A program made the position numbers and the translations under genes. Below, piece by piece: positions 1-6,936 of a DNA stretch of 9,553 nucleotides. Each line of letters opens with the position of its first letter. Positions within the stretch are counted from its first letter, which is position 1. This DNA is from Oscillospiraceae bacterium (lineage in GTDB: Bacteria > Bacillota > Clostridia > Oscillospirales > UBA929): assembly GCA_031271325.1 (NCBI GenBank), contig JAISVY010000013.1:1-9553 (forward strand), given 5' to 3'. The notes below the pieces were generated by a model. It was given only the letters and a program-made list of their open reading frames with translations. It searched no databases and was not told the DNA's origin.

Positions 1-61
1 ACAATCGTGATGGCGCACATTTATGCGCCCAATAGCGCTAGTACAACCAAACACGGTTTAC

Positions 62-91
62 ATTATAACCCAAGTTAGTTGCAGTTTGTAA
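62..91 (-). promoter_or_regulatory. Possible leftward promoter
   Basis: The minus strand carries a perfect -10 TATAAT (62-67), with TTACAA (three of six consensus) at 86-91 and an 18-bp spacer. It would drive transcription out of the window to the left. The weak -35 makes this tentative. Confidence 0.3.
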
Positions 92-110
92 CCAGTGATT
101 ACGAAACTAA

Positions 111-178
111 ATTGCCCTAACCAACGAGCGATGCGTTTGCGAACACAGCTTTGGCTCGATACCGCAGACCGGAGCGGG
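111..178 (-). repeat. Structured intergenic repeat, copy 4, decayed and inverted
   Basis: Read on the minus strand, this stretch begins CCCGCTCCGG and continues through AGCCAAAGCT, TGTTCGCAAACGC and CGCTCGTTGG to GGGCAATTTAG. It aligns along its length with copies 2 and 3 but has many substitutions. The final GTTCGCCT hairpin and the CTTGCGA stem no longer pair. It lies just past the uxaC stop codon and is in the opposite orientation to the other three copies. It is probably an old copy. Confidence 0.6.
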
Positions 179-205
179 CGGTTCTTCGCGTAGCGCGGGC
201 AGCAA

Positions 206-1582
206 TCAAAACCCAAAAAATCTCTTTGTGTTCCCGTAACTGACGTCCAGCACGAGCGCACCCAAGGCTTCCATATCATGGGGAAGCTCGCCGTCTTCGA
301 CCCACCTGCCCAGCAGGCTGCATAAAATCCGGCGGAAATACTCATGCCTCGTGTAAGACAGAAAGCTGCGCGAATCGGTCAGCATGCCGACAAACCCGCC
401 CAGCAGGCCGCGGCTCGCAAGCCCGGTCAGGTGACGCTCCATACCCTGCTTGGAGTCATTAAACCACCACGCGCTGCCGTGCTGAACCTCCGCAAAGCAT
501 CCGCAGACGGTGTCCAGCATCGCGTCGTCACCGGGGTTCAGGCAATACAGGATCGTCTTGGGCAGCTGCCCGGTCTGGTTCAGCGCGTTCAGCAGCGCCG
601 CGATCTTTCTGCCGTTCCCCGCCGTGCCGATCGCGTCGAACCCGGTATCGGCGCCGATTGACGCGGTCATTGCGGCGTTGATGCCGCGCTGCACGCCGTA
701 GTGCAGCTGCATAACCCAACCGCGCTTGGCGTAAGCCCTCCCCAAGAAGAGCAGCAGCGCGGTTTGAAATTTTTCTATTTCCGCAGCGCTGAGCGCCTCG
801 CCGTTCAGCGCTCTTTCGAGGACGGCGGGAGCCTGCCCCTCCGCATCCTCTGCATAGGGAACGGAATCCAGCCCGTGGTCGGAAGCGCGGCATCCCGCCG
901 CCCCGAAGAAGCCGATCCGGGTTTCCAGCGCGGCGAACAGGTCGTCCAGCGTCTTGACGCGGATTCCCGCCGCCGTGCCGAGCGCTGCGAGATACGGCGC
1001 AAATTCCGGTTTCTCTATGTGTATCGCTTTATCCGGGCGGAACGTGGGGTAAACCTTCGTCTCAAGCGACGGATCGGCGGCAACCGCTTTATGCCATTCC
1101 AAACTGTCGGCGGGGTCGTCTGTCGTGGCGAGAGCTTCGACGCGGGAACGCCGCAGGATGTCCCGCACGGTCAGGTTGTCCAGCCGGGCGTTGCAGCGCC
1201 GCCAAATCTCATCCGCCGTAGCGGGCGAGAGCGGGATGTCACAGTCAAAATACCGCTGCAGTTCCAAATGCGTCCAATGGTATACCGGGTTCCCGGCGGC
1301 TTTCGGGAGCACGCGGGCAAACGCCGCAAACTTCTCATAGTCCGTACCGCCGCCGGTGACGAACTCCTCCGGCTCGCCGCCCGCGCGGAGCAGCCGCCAC
1401 TTATAGTGGTCGCCGCCGAGAAAAAGCTGCGCCACGTTTTCATACCGCCGGTTTTGTGCGATCTCGGCGGGGTTGACGTGGCAGTGATAGTCGATCACCG
1501 GCGCCGGAGCCGCGAATCCGTGATAGAGTTTCTTCGCGCTCTCCGTCGTTAATAAAAAATCGCCGTCCATAAATGCTTTCAT
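206..1582 (-). CDS. uxaC: Uronate (glucuronate/galacturonate) isomerase
   Basis: The 458-residue product is a cytoplasmic uronate isomerase of the amidohydrolase-like UxaC family. The family converts D-glucuronate to D-fructuronate and D-galacturonate to D-tagaturonate, the first step of hexuronate breakdown. Visible family marks are DYHCH at residues 31-35 (metal-binding histidines), GGDHYKWR near 56-63, TTDDP at 153-157, SDHG at 234-237, LHYG at 293-296, NPGDD near 349-353 and LTDSRSFLSYTRHEYFRR at 401-418. Length is close to the usual 460-470. The ATG is preceded by AGGTAGGA about 6 nt upstream, and this ribosome binding site overlaps the kdgK stop codon, so the two genes lie 8 nt apart and are probably translationally coupled. 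No truncation or missing motif residue was seen. Family assignment is firm; which uronate is preferred cannot be read from sequence. Confidence 0.96.
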   Translation of the reverse strand: MKAFMDGDFLLTTESAKKLYHGFAAPAPVIDYHCHVNPAEIAQNRRYENVAQLFLGGDHYKWRLLRAGGEPEEFVTGGGTDYEKFAAFARVLPKAAGNPVYHWTHLELQRYFDCDIPLSPATADEIWRRCNARLDNLTVRDILRRSRVEALATTDDPADSLEWHKAVAADPSLETKVYPTFRPDKAIHIEKPEFAPYLAALGTAAGIRVKTLDDLFAALETRIGFFGAAGCRASDHGLDSVPYAEDAEGQAPAVLERALNGEALSAAEIEKFQTALLLFLGRAYAKRGWVMQLHYGVQRGINAAMTASIGADTGFDAIGTAGNGRKIAALLNALNQTGQLPKTILYCLNPGDDAMLDTVCGCFAEVQHGSAWWFNDSKQGMERHLTGLASRGLLGGFVGMLTDSRSFLSYTRHEYFRRILCSLLGRWVEDGELPHDMEALGALVLDVSYGNTKRFFGF

Positions 1583-1590
1583 CGCCGTTC

Positions 1591-2673
1591 CTACCTTTGC
1601 ACCCGCGCGAGCGCGCCCTTCATCAGCGCTTCGACCTCTTTTTGCGACGCCATCGACGTATCGCCCGGGGTCGTCATCGCGAGCGCGCCGTGGCAGATAC
1701 CGCAGTTCAACGCGGTCAGCGGGTCTTTTCCGGTCAGCAGACCGTATATCAAGCCGGAAGCGAAACTGTCGCCGCCGCCCACACGGTCGAAAATCTCCAG
1801 CCCCTCAAACGACATCCCCTGCATCACTTCTCCTCCGGCGAGGCAGATCGCCGACCAATCGTTGCTGGTCGCCGTCCTGACCGTGCGCAGTGTCGTCGCG
1901 ATCACGGAGAGATTCGGATACGCCGCCGAGACGGCTTCCACCATCTTCTTATATCCGCCGATGTCCAGACTGCTCAGACTGCCGCCCGTCCCGAAACCGA
2001 GACACGCCGAGAAATCCTCCTCATTGCCGAGCATTACATCCACATATTGCGCGATCTCGCGGTTGACTGCCCGCGCTTTCTCCTGACCGCCGAAATCCTT
2101 CCAGAGCGAAGGGCGGTAGTTGAGGTCATAGCTGACAACTGTGCCGTGCTTCTTCGCGCACTTCGCGGCTTCCAGCGCGGTCTGCGCCGCCGTCTCCGAC
2201 AGCGCGGCGAAAATGCCGCCGGTATGGAACCACCGAACGCCAAACCCGCCGAAAATTTGCTCCCAATCTATGTCGCCGGGTTTCAGTTGGGAAACAGCGG
2301 TGTTGGCTCTGTCGCTGACGCCGACCGCGCCGCGCACCCCAAAGCCCCGCTCTGTGAAGTTCAACCCGTTCCGCGCGCTCCGTCCGATTCCGTCAAACGG
2401 CAGCCAGCGGATAAAGCGCGTATCCACGCCGCCCTGACAGATCAAATCCTCCGCCAAGCGTCCGATATCGTTGTCGGCAAACGCCGTGACCACAGCGGTA
2501 TTCAGCCCGAAGCATTTGCGCAGCCCCCGCGCTACGTTATACTCGCCGCCGCCTTCCCACACCCGGAACTCCCGCGCCGTGCGAATCCGCCCGCTGCCCG
2601 GGTCAAGGCGCAGCATCACCTCGCCGAGTGACAACTGATCAAACAAACAGCCCTCTTTCTTAATGTCCAGCAA
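1591..2673 (-). CDS. kdgK: 2-keto-3-deoxygluconate kinase, PfkB/ribokinase family
   Basis: This is a sugar kinase of the PfkB family, about 360 residues. Motifs seen (numbered from the TTG start) are LSLGEVMLRLDPG at 14-26, the glycine-rich substrate motif GGGEYNVARGL at about 41-51, YDLNYRPSLW at 182-191, GNEEDF at 216-221 and the PfkB signature 2 VGGGDSFASG at 299-308, with the catalytic base Asp at about 302. The DPG after GEVMLRL and the YRPSLW motif are typical of KDG kinases. KDG kinase makes 2-keto-3-deoxy-6-phosphogluconate, which feeds the Entner-Doudoroff aldolase. Coupling to uxaC 8 nt downstream supports KDG over fructokinase. The reading frame can open at TTG 2694, but I chose TTG 2673 because GGGGAG lies 6 nt upstream; the earlier TTG has no ribosome binding site. 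No in-frame ATG fits the N-terminus, so the non-ATG start is notable. Confidence 0.88.
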   Translation of the reverse strand: MLDIKKEGCLFDQLSLGEVMLRLDPGSGRIRTAREFRVWEGGGEYNVARGLRKCFGLNTAVVTAFADNDIGRLAEDLICQGGVDTRFIRWLPFDGIGRSARNGLNFTERGFGVRGAVGVSDRANTAVSQLKPGDIDWEQIFGGFGVRWFHTGGIFAALSETAAQTALEAAKCAKKHGTVVSYDLNYRPSLWKDFGGQEKARAVNREIAQYVDVMLGNEEDFSACLGFGTGGSLSSLDIGGYKKMVEAVSAAYPNLSVIATTLRTVRTATSNDWSAICLAGGEVMQGMSFEGLEIFDRVGGGDSFASGLIYGLLTGKDPLTALNCGICHGALAMTTPGDTSMASQKEVEALMKGALARVQR

Positions 2674-2679
2674 ACGTAT

Positions 2680-2685
2680 CTCCCC
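2680..2685 (-). promoter_or_regulatory. Ribosome binding site deciding the kdgK start
   Basis: On the minus strand GGGGAG is followed by a 6-nt spacer and TTG at 2673. This is the only good Shine-Dalgarno match near the kdgK 5' end, so it favours the TTG at 2673 over the TTG at 2694. A TATATT hexamer lies just upstream (minus strand, around 2694-2699), but no matching -35 box was found. Confidence 0.55.
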
Positions 2686-2709
2686 TGTATACAAATATAC
2701 AGCAAACCC

Positions 2710-2727
2710 CCAATCTGCCTAGATTGG
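2710..2727 (-). other. Small perfect hairpin upstream of kdgK
   Basis: CCAATCT, a GCCT loop and AGATTGG form a perfect 7-bp stem. It sits between repeat copy 1 and the kdgK ribosome binding site, inside the kdgK leader. Its right arm contains the octamer CTAGATTG (2719-2726), which recurs in direct orientation at 2833-2840 on the other side of repeat copy 1. It could be a leader hairpin or part of the insertion target of the repeat. Function is unknown. Confidence 0.5.
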
Positions 2728-2729
2728 CA

Positions 2730-2829
2730 CTCTAAAAACCTCCCGCTCCGGCTTGCGATGCCGCGGCACAGCCGCCTGTTCGCAAGCGCTCCGCTCGTTC
2801 GCCTAGCGGCGAACATGAGGTTTTTAGAG
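2730..2829 (+). repeat. Structured intergenic repeat, copy 1
   Basis: This 100-bp element is closed by a perfect 13-bp inverted repeat, CTCTAAAAACCTC (2730-2742) and GAGGTTTTTAGAG (2817-2829). Inside are CTTGCGA (2752-2758) pairing with TCGCAAG (2780-2786), enclosing the hairpin GCGGC-ACA-GCCGC (2763-2775), and a second hairpin GTTCGCC-TAGC-GGCGAAC (2797-2814). The core matches copies 2 and 3, but the outer stem has a different sequence. Outside it are a further inverted pair, CAGCAAAC (2700-2707) and GTTTGCTG (2844-2851), and the direct octamer CTAGATTG. It fills the gap between the end of rbr and the start of kdgK. On the minus strand the outer stem ends in a short T run, so it could also act as a terminator. 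Confidence 0.85.
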
Positions 2830-2861
2830 CTTCTAGATTGAGAGTTTGCTGCTTTTCATGT

Positions 2862-3383
2862 TTATGCCCGCTCGAAATACGCTTTCGGGTGGGAACAGAC
2901 GGGGCAAGCGTCCGGGGCTTGGTCGCCGCTCAGGGAAAAGCCGCAGTTGCGGCACTTCCACTTGCCTGCGCCGGTAAACACGCTTCCGTCTTCGAGACTC
3001 TTCAGGAGGGAGAGATACCGCTCCTCGTGCGCCTTTTCGATCTTCCCGACTTCCTCAAACAAGTACGCGATACGGTCAAAGCCTTCGGCTTTGGCTTCCG
3101 CGGCAAAACGGGGATACATATCGGTCCATTCCGCGTTCTCGCCCGCCGCGGCGTCTTTAAGGTTGGCGTCGGTTCCGGCGATGCCGTCATGGAGCAGCTT
3201 AAACCAGATTTTTGCGTGCTCTTTTTCGTTCTCGGCCGTTTCTAAAAACAGCTCCGCGATCTTCTCATACCCGTCTTTCTTCGCGCGCCCCGCGTAGTAG
3301 GTGTACTTGTTGCGCGCCATGGATTCCCCGGCGAACGCCGACATCAGGTTTGCCTCGGTTTTGCTGCCCTTGAGTTCCGGCAT
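2862..3383 (-). CDS. rbr: Rubrerythrin
   Basis: The 173-residue product is a cytoplasmic non-haem di-iron protein. Such proteins reduce hydrogen peroxide in anaerobes using electrons from rubredoxin or a flavoprotein. The N-terminal four-helix domain shows the di-iron ligand pattern: Glu20 in AGESMARN, ENEKEH with Glu53 and His56, Glu85, and Glu116/His119 in KIEKAHEERY. The C-terminal rubredoxin-like domain has CRNC at 144-147 and CPVC at 160-163, which bind one iron. The start is ATG 3383, preceded by GGAGGG. The frame is open further upstream only because it runs through repeat copy 2; that extension is not rubrerythrin-like. Both sides of the gene are bounded by repeat copies, and it has no metabolic link to the sugar genes, so it may be a separately inserted or separately controlled unit. 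No clear promoter was found. Confidence 0.96.
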   Translation of the reverse strand: MPELKGSKTEANLMSAFAGESMARNKYTYYAGRAKKDGYEKIAELFLETAENEKEHAKIWFKLLHDGIAGTDANLKDAAAGENAEWTDMYPRFAAEAKAEGFDRIAYLFEEVGKIEKAHEERYLSLLKSLEDGSVFTGAGKWKCRNCGFSLSGDQAPDACPVCSHPKAYFERA

Positions 3384-3412
3384 AACGTGTTTCCCTCCGT
3401 TTTTTTGTGTGT

Positions 3413-3520
3413 GGGCATGTTGAAAATCCGCTCCGGCTTGCGATGCCGCACCAAAGGTGCCTGTTCGCAAGCGCTGCGCTCGTTCGCCTTTCAGGCGAAC
3501 ACGCAATTTTCAACACTTCG
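3413..3520 (+). repeat. Structured intergenic repeat, copy 2
   Basis: This element lies between the second permease and rbr. The outer stem is TGTTGAAAAT (3418-3427) with ATTTTCAACA (3506-3515). The inner parts are CTTGCGA (3437-3443) pairing with TCGCAAG (3465-3471), the enclosed hairpin GCACC-AAA-GGTGC (3448-3460), and GTTCGCCT-TTC-AGGCGAAC (3482-3500). The enclosed hairpin has different bases from copies 1 and 3 but still pairs. Identity with copy 3 extends outside the stem, from GGGCA on the left to CACTTCG on the right. The right end is only 5-10 bp past the permease stop codon and the left end is 30 bp from the rbr ATG, so the element occupies nearly the whole intergenic space and could end permease transcription. 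Confidence 0.88.
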
Positions 3521-3525
3521 TGCGT

Positions 3526-4401
3526 TTACTCTTTCACGCCGCCCAGGGCGACGCCTGCGATGATATAGCGCGAGAGCAGGAAATAAATCAGGAACAGCGG
3601 CAATGTGGTGAGCGTCAGCGCGATATAGACAGAACCGTATTCCACACGGTAAAAGTCGCCGCGAAGCAAAGTCACCATGATCGGCATGGTATATTTGCTC
3701 TTGTCCGTCAGCAGCACCATCGGCAGGAAGAGGTTGTTCCAGTTGCCTACAAAAGAAAAGATGGCTTGTGTGGCAATCGCGGGAATCATGATGGGCAGCA
3801 CAATCCGGTTAAATGTGTGAAATTCGCCCGAACCGTCCACCCGCGCCGAGTTTACGATGTCTAAATGCAGTGTCGCCATCAAATACTGCCGCATGAAGAA
3901 CACCATCCCCGGCGCGGCAATCGCCGGTATGATCAGCGGCAGGTAGTTGTTCGTCATGTTTAACCCGTACATGAACTGATAGAACCCGATGGCGGATACT
4001 TGGGCCGGAATCATCATGACCGCCATGATAAACGAGAAAAACGGCTGCCGCAGTTTCCAATTATAAGCCACCAGACCGTAAGCTGTCAAGGAGGAAAAAT
4101 AGACCGAAAGAATCGTCGCGCCGGAGGAAATAATCAATGAGTTGATAAGCCCAACGAGCGGATCAAAACTGCCCCGTGTCAAAACATCCAAGTTTCTCCC
4201 AATATAAATCGACGGGAGGAACGCGATCGCGTTTGTGCGGATCTCCGGGCTGCTGCGGGTACCGTTCATGATCATAATATAAAACGGGATGATGCTGATG
4301 ACGGCAAGAAGGATACAGATGAAATACTTGACAACCTTATAGGTTATCGTTCCCGCATTAGAGCTTTTGGGAATGCTTTCTCTTTTCTCGAACCCGGTCA
4401 T
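3526..4401 (-). CDS. Sugar ABC transporter permease, MalG/CUT1 type
   Basis: The 291-residue integral membrane protein is the second permease of a carbohydrate ABC importer. Hydrophobic segments are visible near residues 24-44, 85-112, 121-140, 153-170, 206-230 and 258-282, consistent with six membrane spans. The cytoplasmic EAA loop, which contacts the ATPase, is at about 186-208 (SARVDGSGEFHTFNRIVLP). The C-terminus RYIIAGVALGGVKE is of the usual MalG form. Its start overlaps the stop of the preceding permease by ATGA, and GGAGGTGA sits just upstream, so the two are translationally coupled. No ATPase gene follows. In Firmicutes CUT1 importers a shared MsmX-type ATPase often serves, which is an inference here. 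Substrate is not determined; xylose, xylo-oligosaccharide or aldouronate are suggested by the neighbours. Confidence 0.93.
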   Translation of the reverse strand: MTGFEKRESIPKSSNAGTITYKVVKYFICILLAVISIIPFYIMIMNGTRSSPEIRTNAIAFLPSIYIGRNLDVLTRGSFDPLVGLINSLIISSGATILSVYFSSLTAYGLVAYNWKLRQPFFSFIMAVMMIPAQVSAIGFYQFMYGLNMTNNYLPLIIPAIAAPGMVFFMRQYLMATLHLDIVNSARVDGSGEFHTFNRIVLPIMIPAIATQAIFSFVGNWNNLFLPMVLLTDKSKYTMPIMVTLLRGDFYRVEYGSVYIALTLTTLPLFLIYFLLSRYIIAGVALGGVKE

Positions 4402-5372
4402 CTGGCTTCACCTCCCGCTTTTTTCCACTCTTTTAGGCGCGCCTTCTCCTGCTTGCGTTCCCGAATCGCGTCCCGGTCACGCAGAATGAAGAAGATGCCG
4501 ACCGAAAGCACGGCAATCAGGATAAACATCAGAAGGCTGGCCGCCGCCGCCATATTCATGATGTGGGCGGTGCCGAAGGCTTGGTTATAAATGAAAAGGG
4601 AGGCTGTCATCGTAGCGCCGTCCGGCTGCCCGTTTTGGAATACCCTCGGAACGTCAAACATCTGCAGCCCGCCGATCAAACTGGTGACAAGGGTGTAGAT
4701 CATCACGGTACGCAGATTCGGCAGAACGACGTGAAAGAATGTCTGGCGCGGGGAGGCTCCGTCTATATCGGCGGATTCGAAGGTTTCGGGGTTCAAGCCG
4801 TTGATGCCGGAGATCAAGATCAGCATTGTATAGCCGTACCATGTCCAGAACTGGATAAACGCCACAATCCCCCGCGATACCCATCCGTTGCTGAGCAGAC
4901 GCAAAGGGACATCCTTCGGCACGGCGCCAATGCTCTTCAAAAGATAGTCAACGGGACCGTCCTGCCCAAATAAGGCACCGAAGAGAATCGCGATTGATGC
5001 CGCCGTGATGATGTTTGGCATATAGAAAAGGATTTTGAAGATGCCCTGCCCTTTTATCTTTGTCCGCTTGTTGGTGAACCAAGCGGCGAGCACAAGAGCC
5101 ACAAGCATCTGCGGAATAAAGTTCAGCATCCAGATAAGGGCGGTATTGGCCAAAGCTTTTGTAAAGGTCTGGTTGTTTAACACGGAAATGAAGTTATCAA
5201 ACGGTTTTTCGAGGAAATTCAGTTCTGTTCCGAATCCGCGTAAATCAGAAAAAGACACCATAACGGTGTAGATGATCGGATAGAGAGAAAAAATCAGAAA
5301 GATGAGAACAAACGGAATGGAAAAAATATAGCCGTATTTGGCGTAGCTGACGCCCTTTCTTTTTTTTGGCAT
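4398..5372 (-). CDS. Sugar ABC transporter permease, MalF/UgpA type
   Basis: The 324-residue integral membrane protein is the first permease of the CUT1-type importer. Membrane segments are visible near residues 14-40, 75-98, 111-135, 166-190, 222-238 and 273-297. The EAA loop is at about 199-219 (SADIDGASPRQTFFHVVLP). A basic, charged tail follows from residue 298. The start chosen is ATG 5372, giving a basic N-terminus MPKKRKG and a purine-rich GGGGGCGGA a few bases upstream. A TTG at 5387 would add five residues but has no better signal. It is separated from the binding-protein gene by 76 bp holding a GC-rich hairpin, and overlaps the next permease by 4 bp. It forms the membrane channel with that permease; the ATPase must come from elsewhere. 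Confidence 0.92.
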   Translation of the reverse strand: MPKKRKGVSYAKYGYIFSIPFVLIFLIFSLYPIIYTVMVSFSDLRGFGTELNFLEKPFDNFISVLNNQTFTKALANTALIWMLNFIPQMLVALVLAAWFTNKRTKIKGQGIFKILFYMPNIITAASIAILFGALFGQDGPVDYLLKSIGAVPKDVPLRLLSNGWVSRGIVAFIQFWTWYGYTMLILISGINGLNPETFESADIDGASPRQTFFHVVLPNLRTVMIYTLVTSLIGGLQMFDVPRVFQNGQPDGATMTASLFIYNQAFGTAHIMNMAAAASLLMFILIAVLSVGIFFILRDRDAIRERKQEKARLKEWKKAGGEAR

Positions 5373-5391
5373 ACGTTCCGCCCCCAAAATG

Positions 5392-5431
5392 ACCGATGGG
5401 GCAAGGCGGTTGCCCGCCCCGCCCCGTCGGT
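5392..5431 (-). terminator. GC-rich hairpin between binding protein and permease
   Basis: On the minus strand ACCGACGGGGC pairs with GCCCCATCGGT (one mismatch), with further GC-rich sequence inside, 17 nt after the stop codon of the binding-protein gene. It is followed only by CATTTTGGG, not by a long U run. In sugar importers such hairpins commonly let the binding protein be made in excess of the permeases by partial termination or by protecting the upstream mRNA. That role is inferred from position; the hairpin itself is visible. Confidence 0.6.
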
Positions 5432-5448
5432 GAATAGTTTGCCGTTAT

Positions 5449-6879
5449 TTATGCGGCAGAGATTCCCAGTTCGTCTAAAACGCGTTGTTTGAAATCGGCA
5501 ATGGCGGTTTCTTTGTCTTTGTTCCCTGCGGTGTACTCACGTACCTGATCGCGCCACAAGCTGTTGATGGTTTCGTCGTACTGCGTCAGGTTTTTGCCGC
5601 TGGCTTGCGCGTTGGCGGCGATAAAGGTCGGGAAAATGTTCTGCGAGGCCATCATGTCGAGGGAACCGTCCGCCGTTTCCATAACCACGGCAGAAGCAAC
5701 GGAATCCTTCTTGATGCTGCTGGCGTCGTAAAGACCCTGCAGGTCGGCGTGCTGAGCGCCGTCATAGAGGTTGCCCGCCGCCCAATAGGACTGAAGACCT
5801 GTTGCGGATGAGTCAAGGGTGATCCATTCGATAAGTTCTCCGGCAGACTGCTTTATCTTGCTGCCTTTGTTTCCGAGAACCCATGTGCCGCCCCAGAAGA
5901 AGCCGACAGGAGGCTCGGTGACCGCCCAGTCGCCGAAGGTCGGGGCGTCGGTGGGCATGACATAGTTAATGAGCCAAGCCGGACCGAAGAACGCGAAGAC
6001 TTGCTTCGGACCTTCGCCGCGCATATCGGCTGTCCAGGGTTCTTCCCAGTCAACGGTATCGTTGTGGTAACCGTTGTCTTTGAGTCTCTTGGACATATCG
6101 AAGAACTGCTCACGCTTGGGGTCGATGACCAGCTGACCGGCGTCGTTGAGCCAGCCGTAGTCGGAGCCGTTTTCAACCGAGTGCCAGATGTCGCCGTCGC
6201 CGGAGACAATCGCGTAACCCTTCGCCTTCAGCTCTTCGGCGGCAACCCAGAACTGATCCCAGCCGGGGCCGACCTTTGCTTTGATTTCTTCGGGATCGTC
6301 GGTGCCCCATGTGTCGATCGCGAGCGAGCGGCGATAGATCATCGCGCCGCCGGTGGCCTGATAGCCGAGCGCGACCACTTCGTTGTCAGCGGTACCGATG
6401 TCAACGGAATACTGAGCGATACCGGCGGAAGAGATCAGTGCGTCCACATCAATGCCGAGTTCCTTGTATGTAGCGGCATAGCTTTTCATATCGCCTTGTA
6501 TGTATTTTTTGACGAACGCCGCTTCGGCGCAATAGATGTCCGGCGCGTCCGCGCCGCCGCCGGCCAGCGCCGTGTCAAGGGTTGTCTGGTAACCGCCGCC
6601 GTCGGTGGCTACGATGGTGTTGTTGATGGCAAGCTTGAAGTCGGGAAAGAGCTCGGCATAGCGCAGCGCCATGTTGGGAACCTCGTTGGTAAAGCTGTAG
6701 AGATTCAGCGTGGTGATGCTGGGATCGTCCGCAGCGTCGCCGACCGGATCACTGGAGCCGCCGGTGTCGCCGGAGCCAGTGTCGCCGGTGTCGCTGGCGG
6801 ATTGACAGGCAGTGAGCGTGAACGCGAGGATGAGGGTCAGAGCGAGAAGCACTGCGATGAGACGGGATTTGCTGTTCAT
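5449..6879 (-). CDS. Sugar ABC transporter substrate-binding lipoprotein (family 1)
   Basis: The 476-residue product is a secreted lipoprotein that captures a sugar outside the membrane and delivers it to the two permeases. A basic N-terminus (MNSKSR), a hydrophobic core at about 7-22 and a lipobox LTAC with the modified Cys at 25 are visible. These are followed by a low-complexity Asp/Gly/Ser/Thr linker (about 26-52), then the binding domain from about 55 (LNLYSFTNEVP). Many Trp, Tyr and Asp residues (for example WDQFW, WEEPWTADM, FFWGGTWVLG) are typical of sugar-binding proteins. The start is ATG 6879, because GGAGGA lies about 8 nt upstream and the signal peptide begins there; the open frame extends to 6927 without a signal. 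It is the first gene of the transporter operon. Ligand is not determined; xylose or a xylan-derived oligosaccharide is an inference. Confidence 0.92.
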   Translation of the reverse strand: MNSKSRLIAVLLALTLILAFTLTACQSASDTGDTGSGDTGGSSDPVGDAADDPSITTLNLYSFTNEVPNMALRYAELFPDFKLAINNTIVATDGGGYQTTLDTALAGGGADAPDIYCAEAAFVKKYIQGDMKSYAATYKELGIDVDALISSAGIAQYSVDIGTADNEVVALGYQATGGAMIYRRSLAIDTWGTDDPEEIKAKVGPGWDQFWVAAEELKAKGYAIVSGDGDIWHSVENGSDYGWLNDAGQLVIDPKREQFFDMSKRLKDNGYHNDTVDWEEPWTADMRGEGPKQVFAFFGPAWLINYVMPTDAPTFGDWAVTEPPVGFFWGGTWVLGNKGSKIKQSAGELIEWITLDSSATGLQSYWAAGNLYDGAQHADLQGLYDASSIKKDSVASAVVMETADGSLDMMASQNIFPTFIAANAQASGKNLTQYDETINSLWRDQVREYTAGNKDKETAIADFKQRVLDELGISAA

Positions 6880-6936
6880 GTTTGCATTCCTCCTATATTT
6901 GGTATGCTTTTGGCGCATTTCGCCCAAGATGAATCC

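Larger units (their letters stand above)
1..205. other. Intergenic region downstream of uxaC
   Basis: No gene is supported here. Besides repeat copy 4 there is a 6-bp hairpin GGCGCA-CATTTA-TGCGCC (12-29) and the palindrome AGCGCT (34-39). A minus-strand TATAAT (62-67) has a weak TTACAA 18 bp upstream (86-91), which could be a promoter for a gene to the left of the window. The 95-residue reading frame crossing 58-345 runs antisense-frame through uxaC and the repeat and resembles no protein I recognise. Confidence 0.5.

Noticed and set aside
1573..2631. A 352-residue plus-strand frame opposite kdgK, and a 283-residue one at 701-1552 opposite uxaC
   Set aside because: Both are rich in Arg and Ala in the manner of antisense frames, lack ribosome binding sites, and lie across clearly recognised genes.
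3384..3506. N-terminal extension of rubrerythrin to 3506
   Set aside because: The extra 41 residues are translated from repeat copy 2, and GGAGGG directly precedes ATG 3383, where the family N-terminus begins.
3522..3532. The 11-mer GCGTTTACTCT shared with 8772-8782 as a possible element end
   Set aside because: At 3522 it is made of the permease stop and last codons, and no further similarity surrounds the two sites, so it is probably chance.
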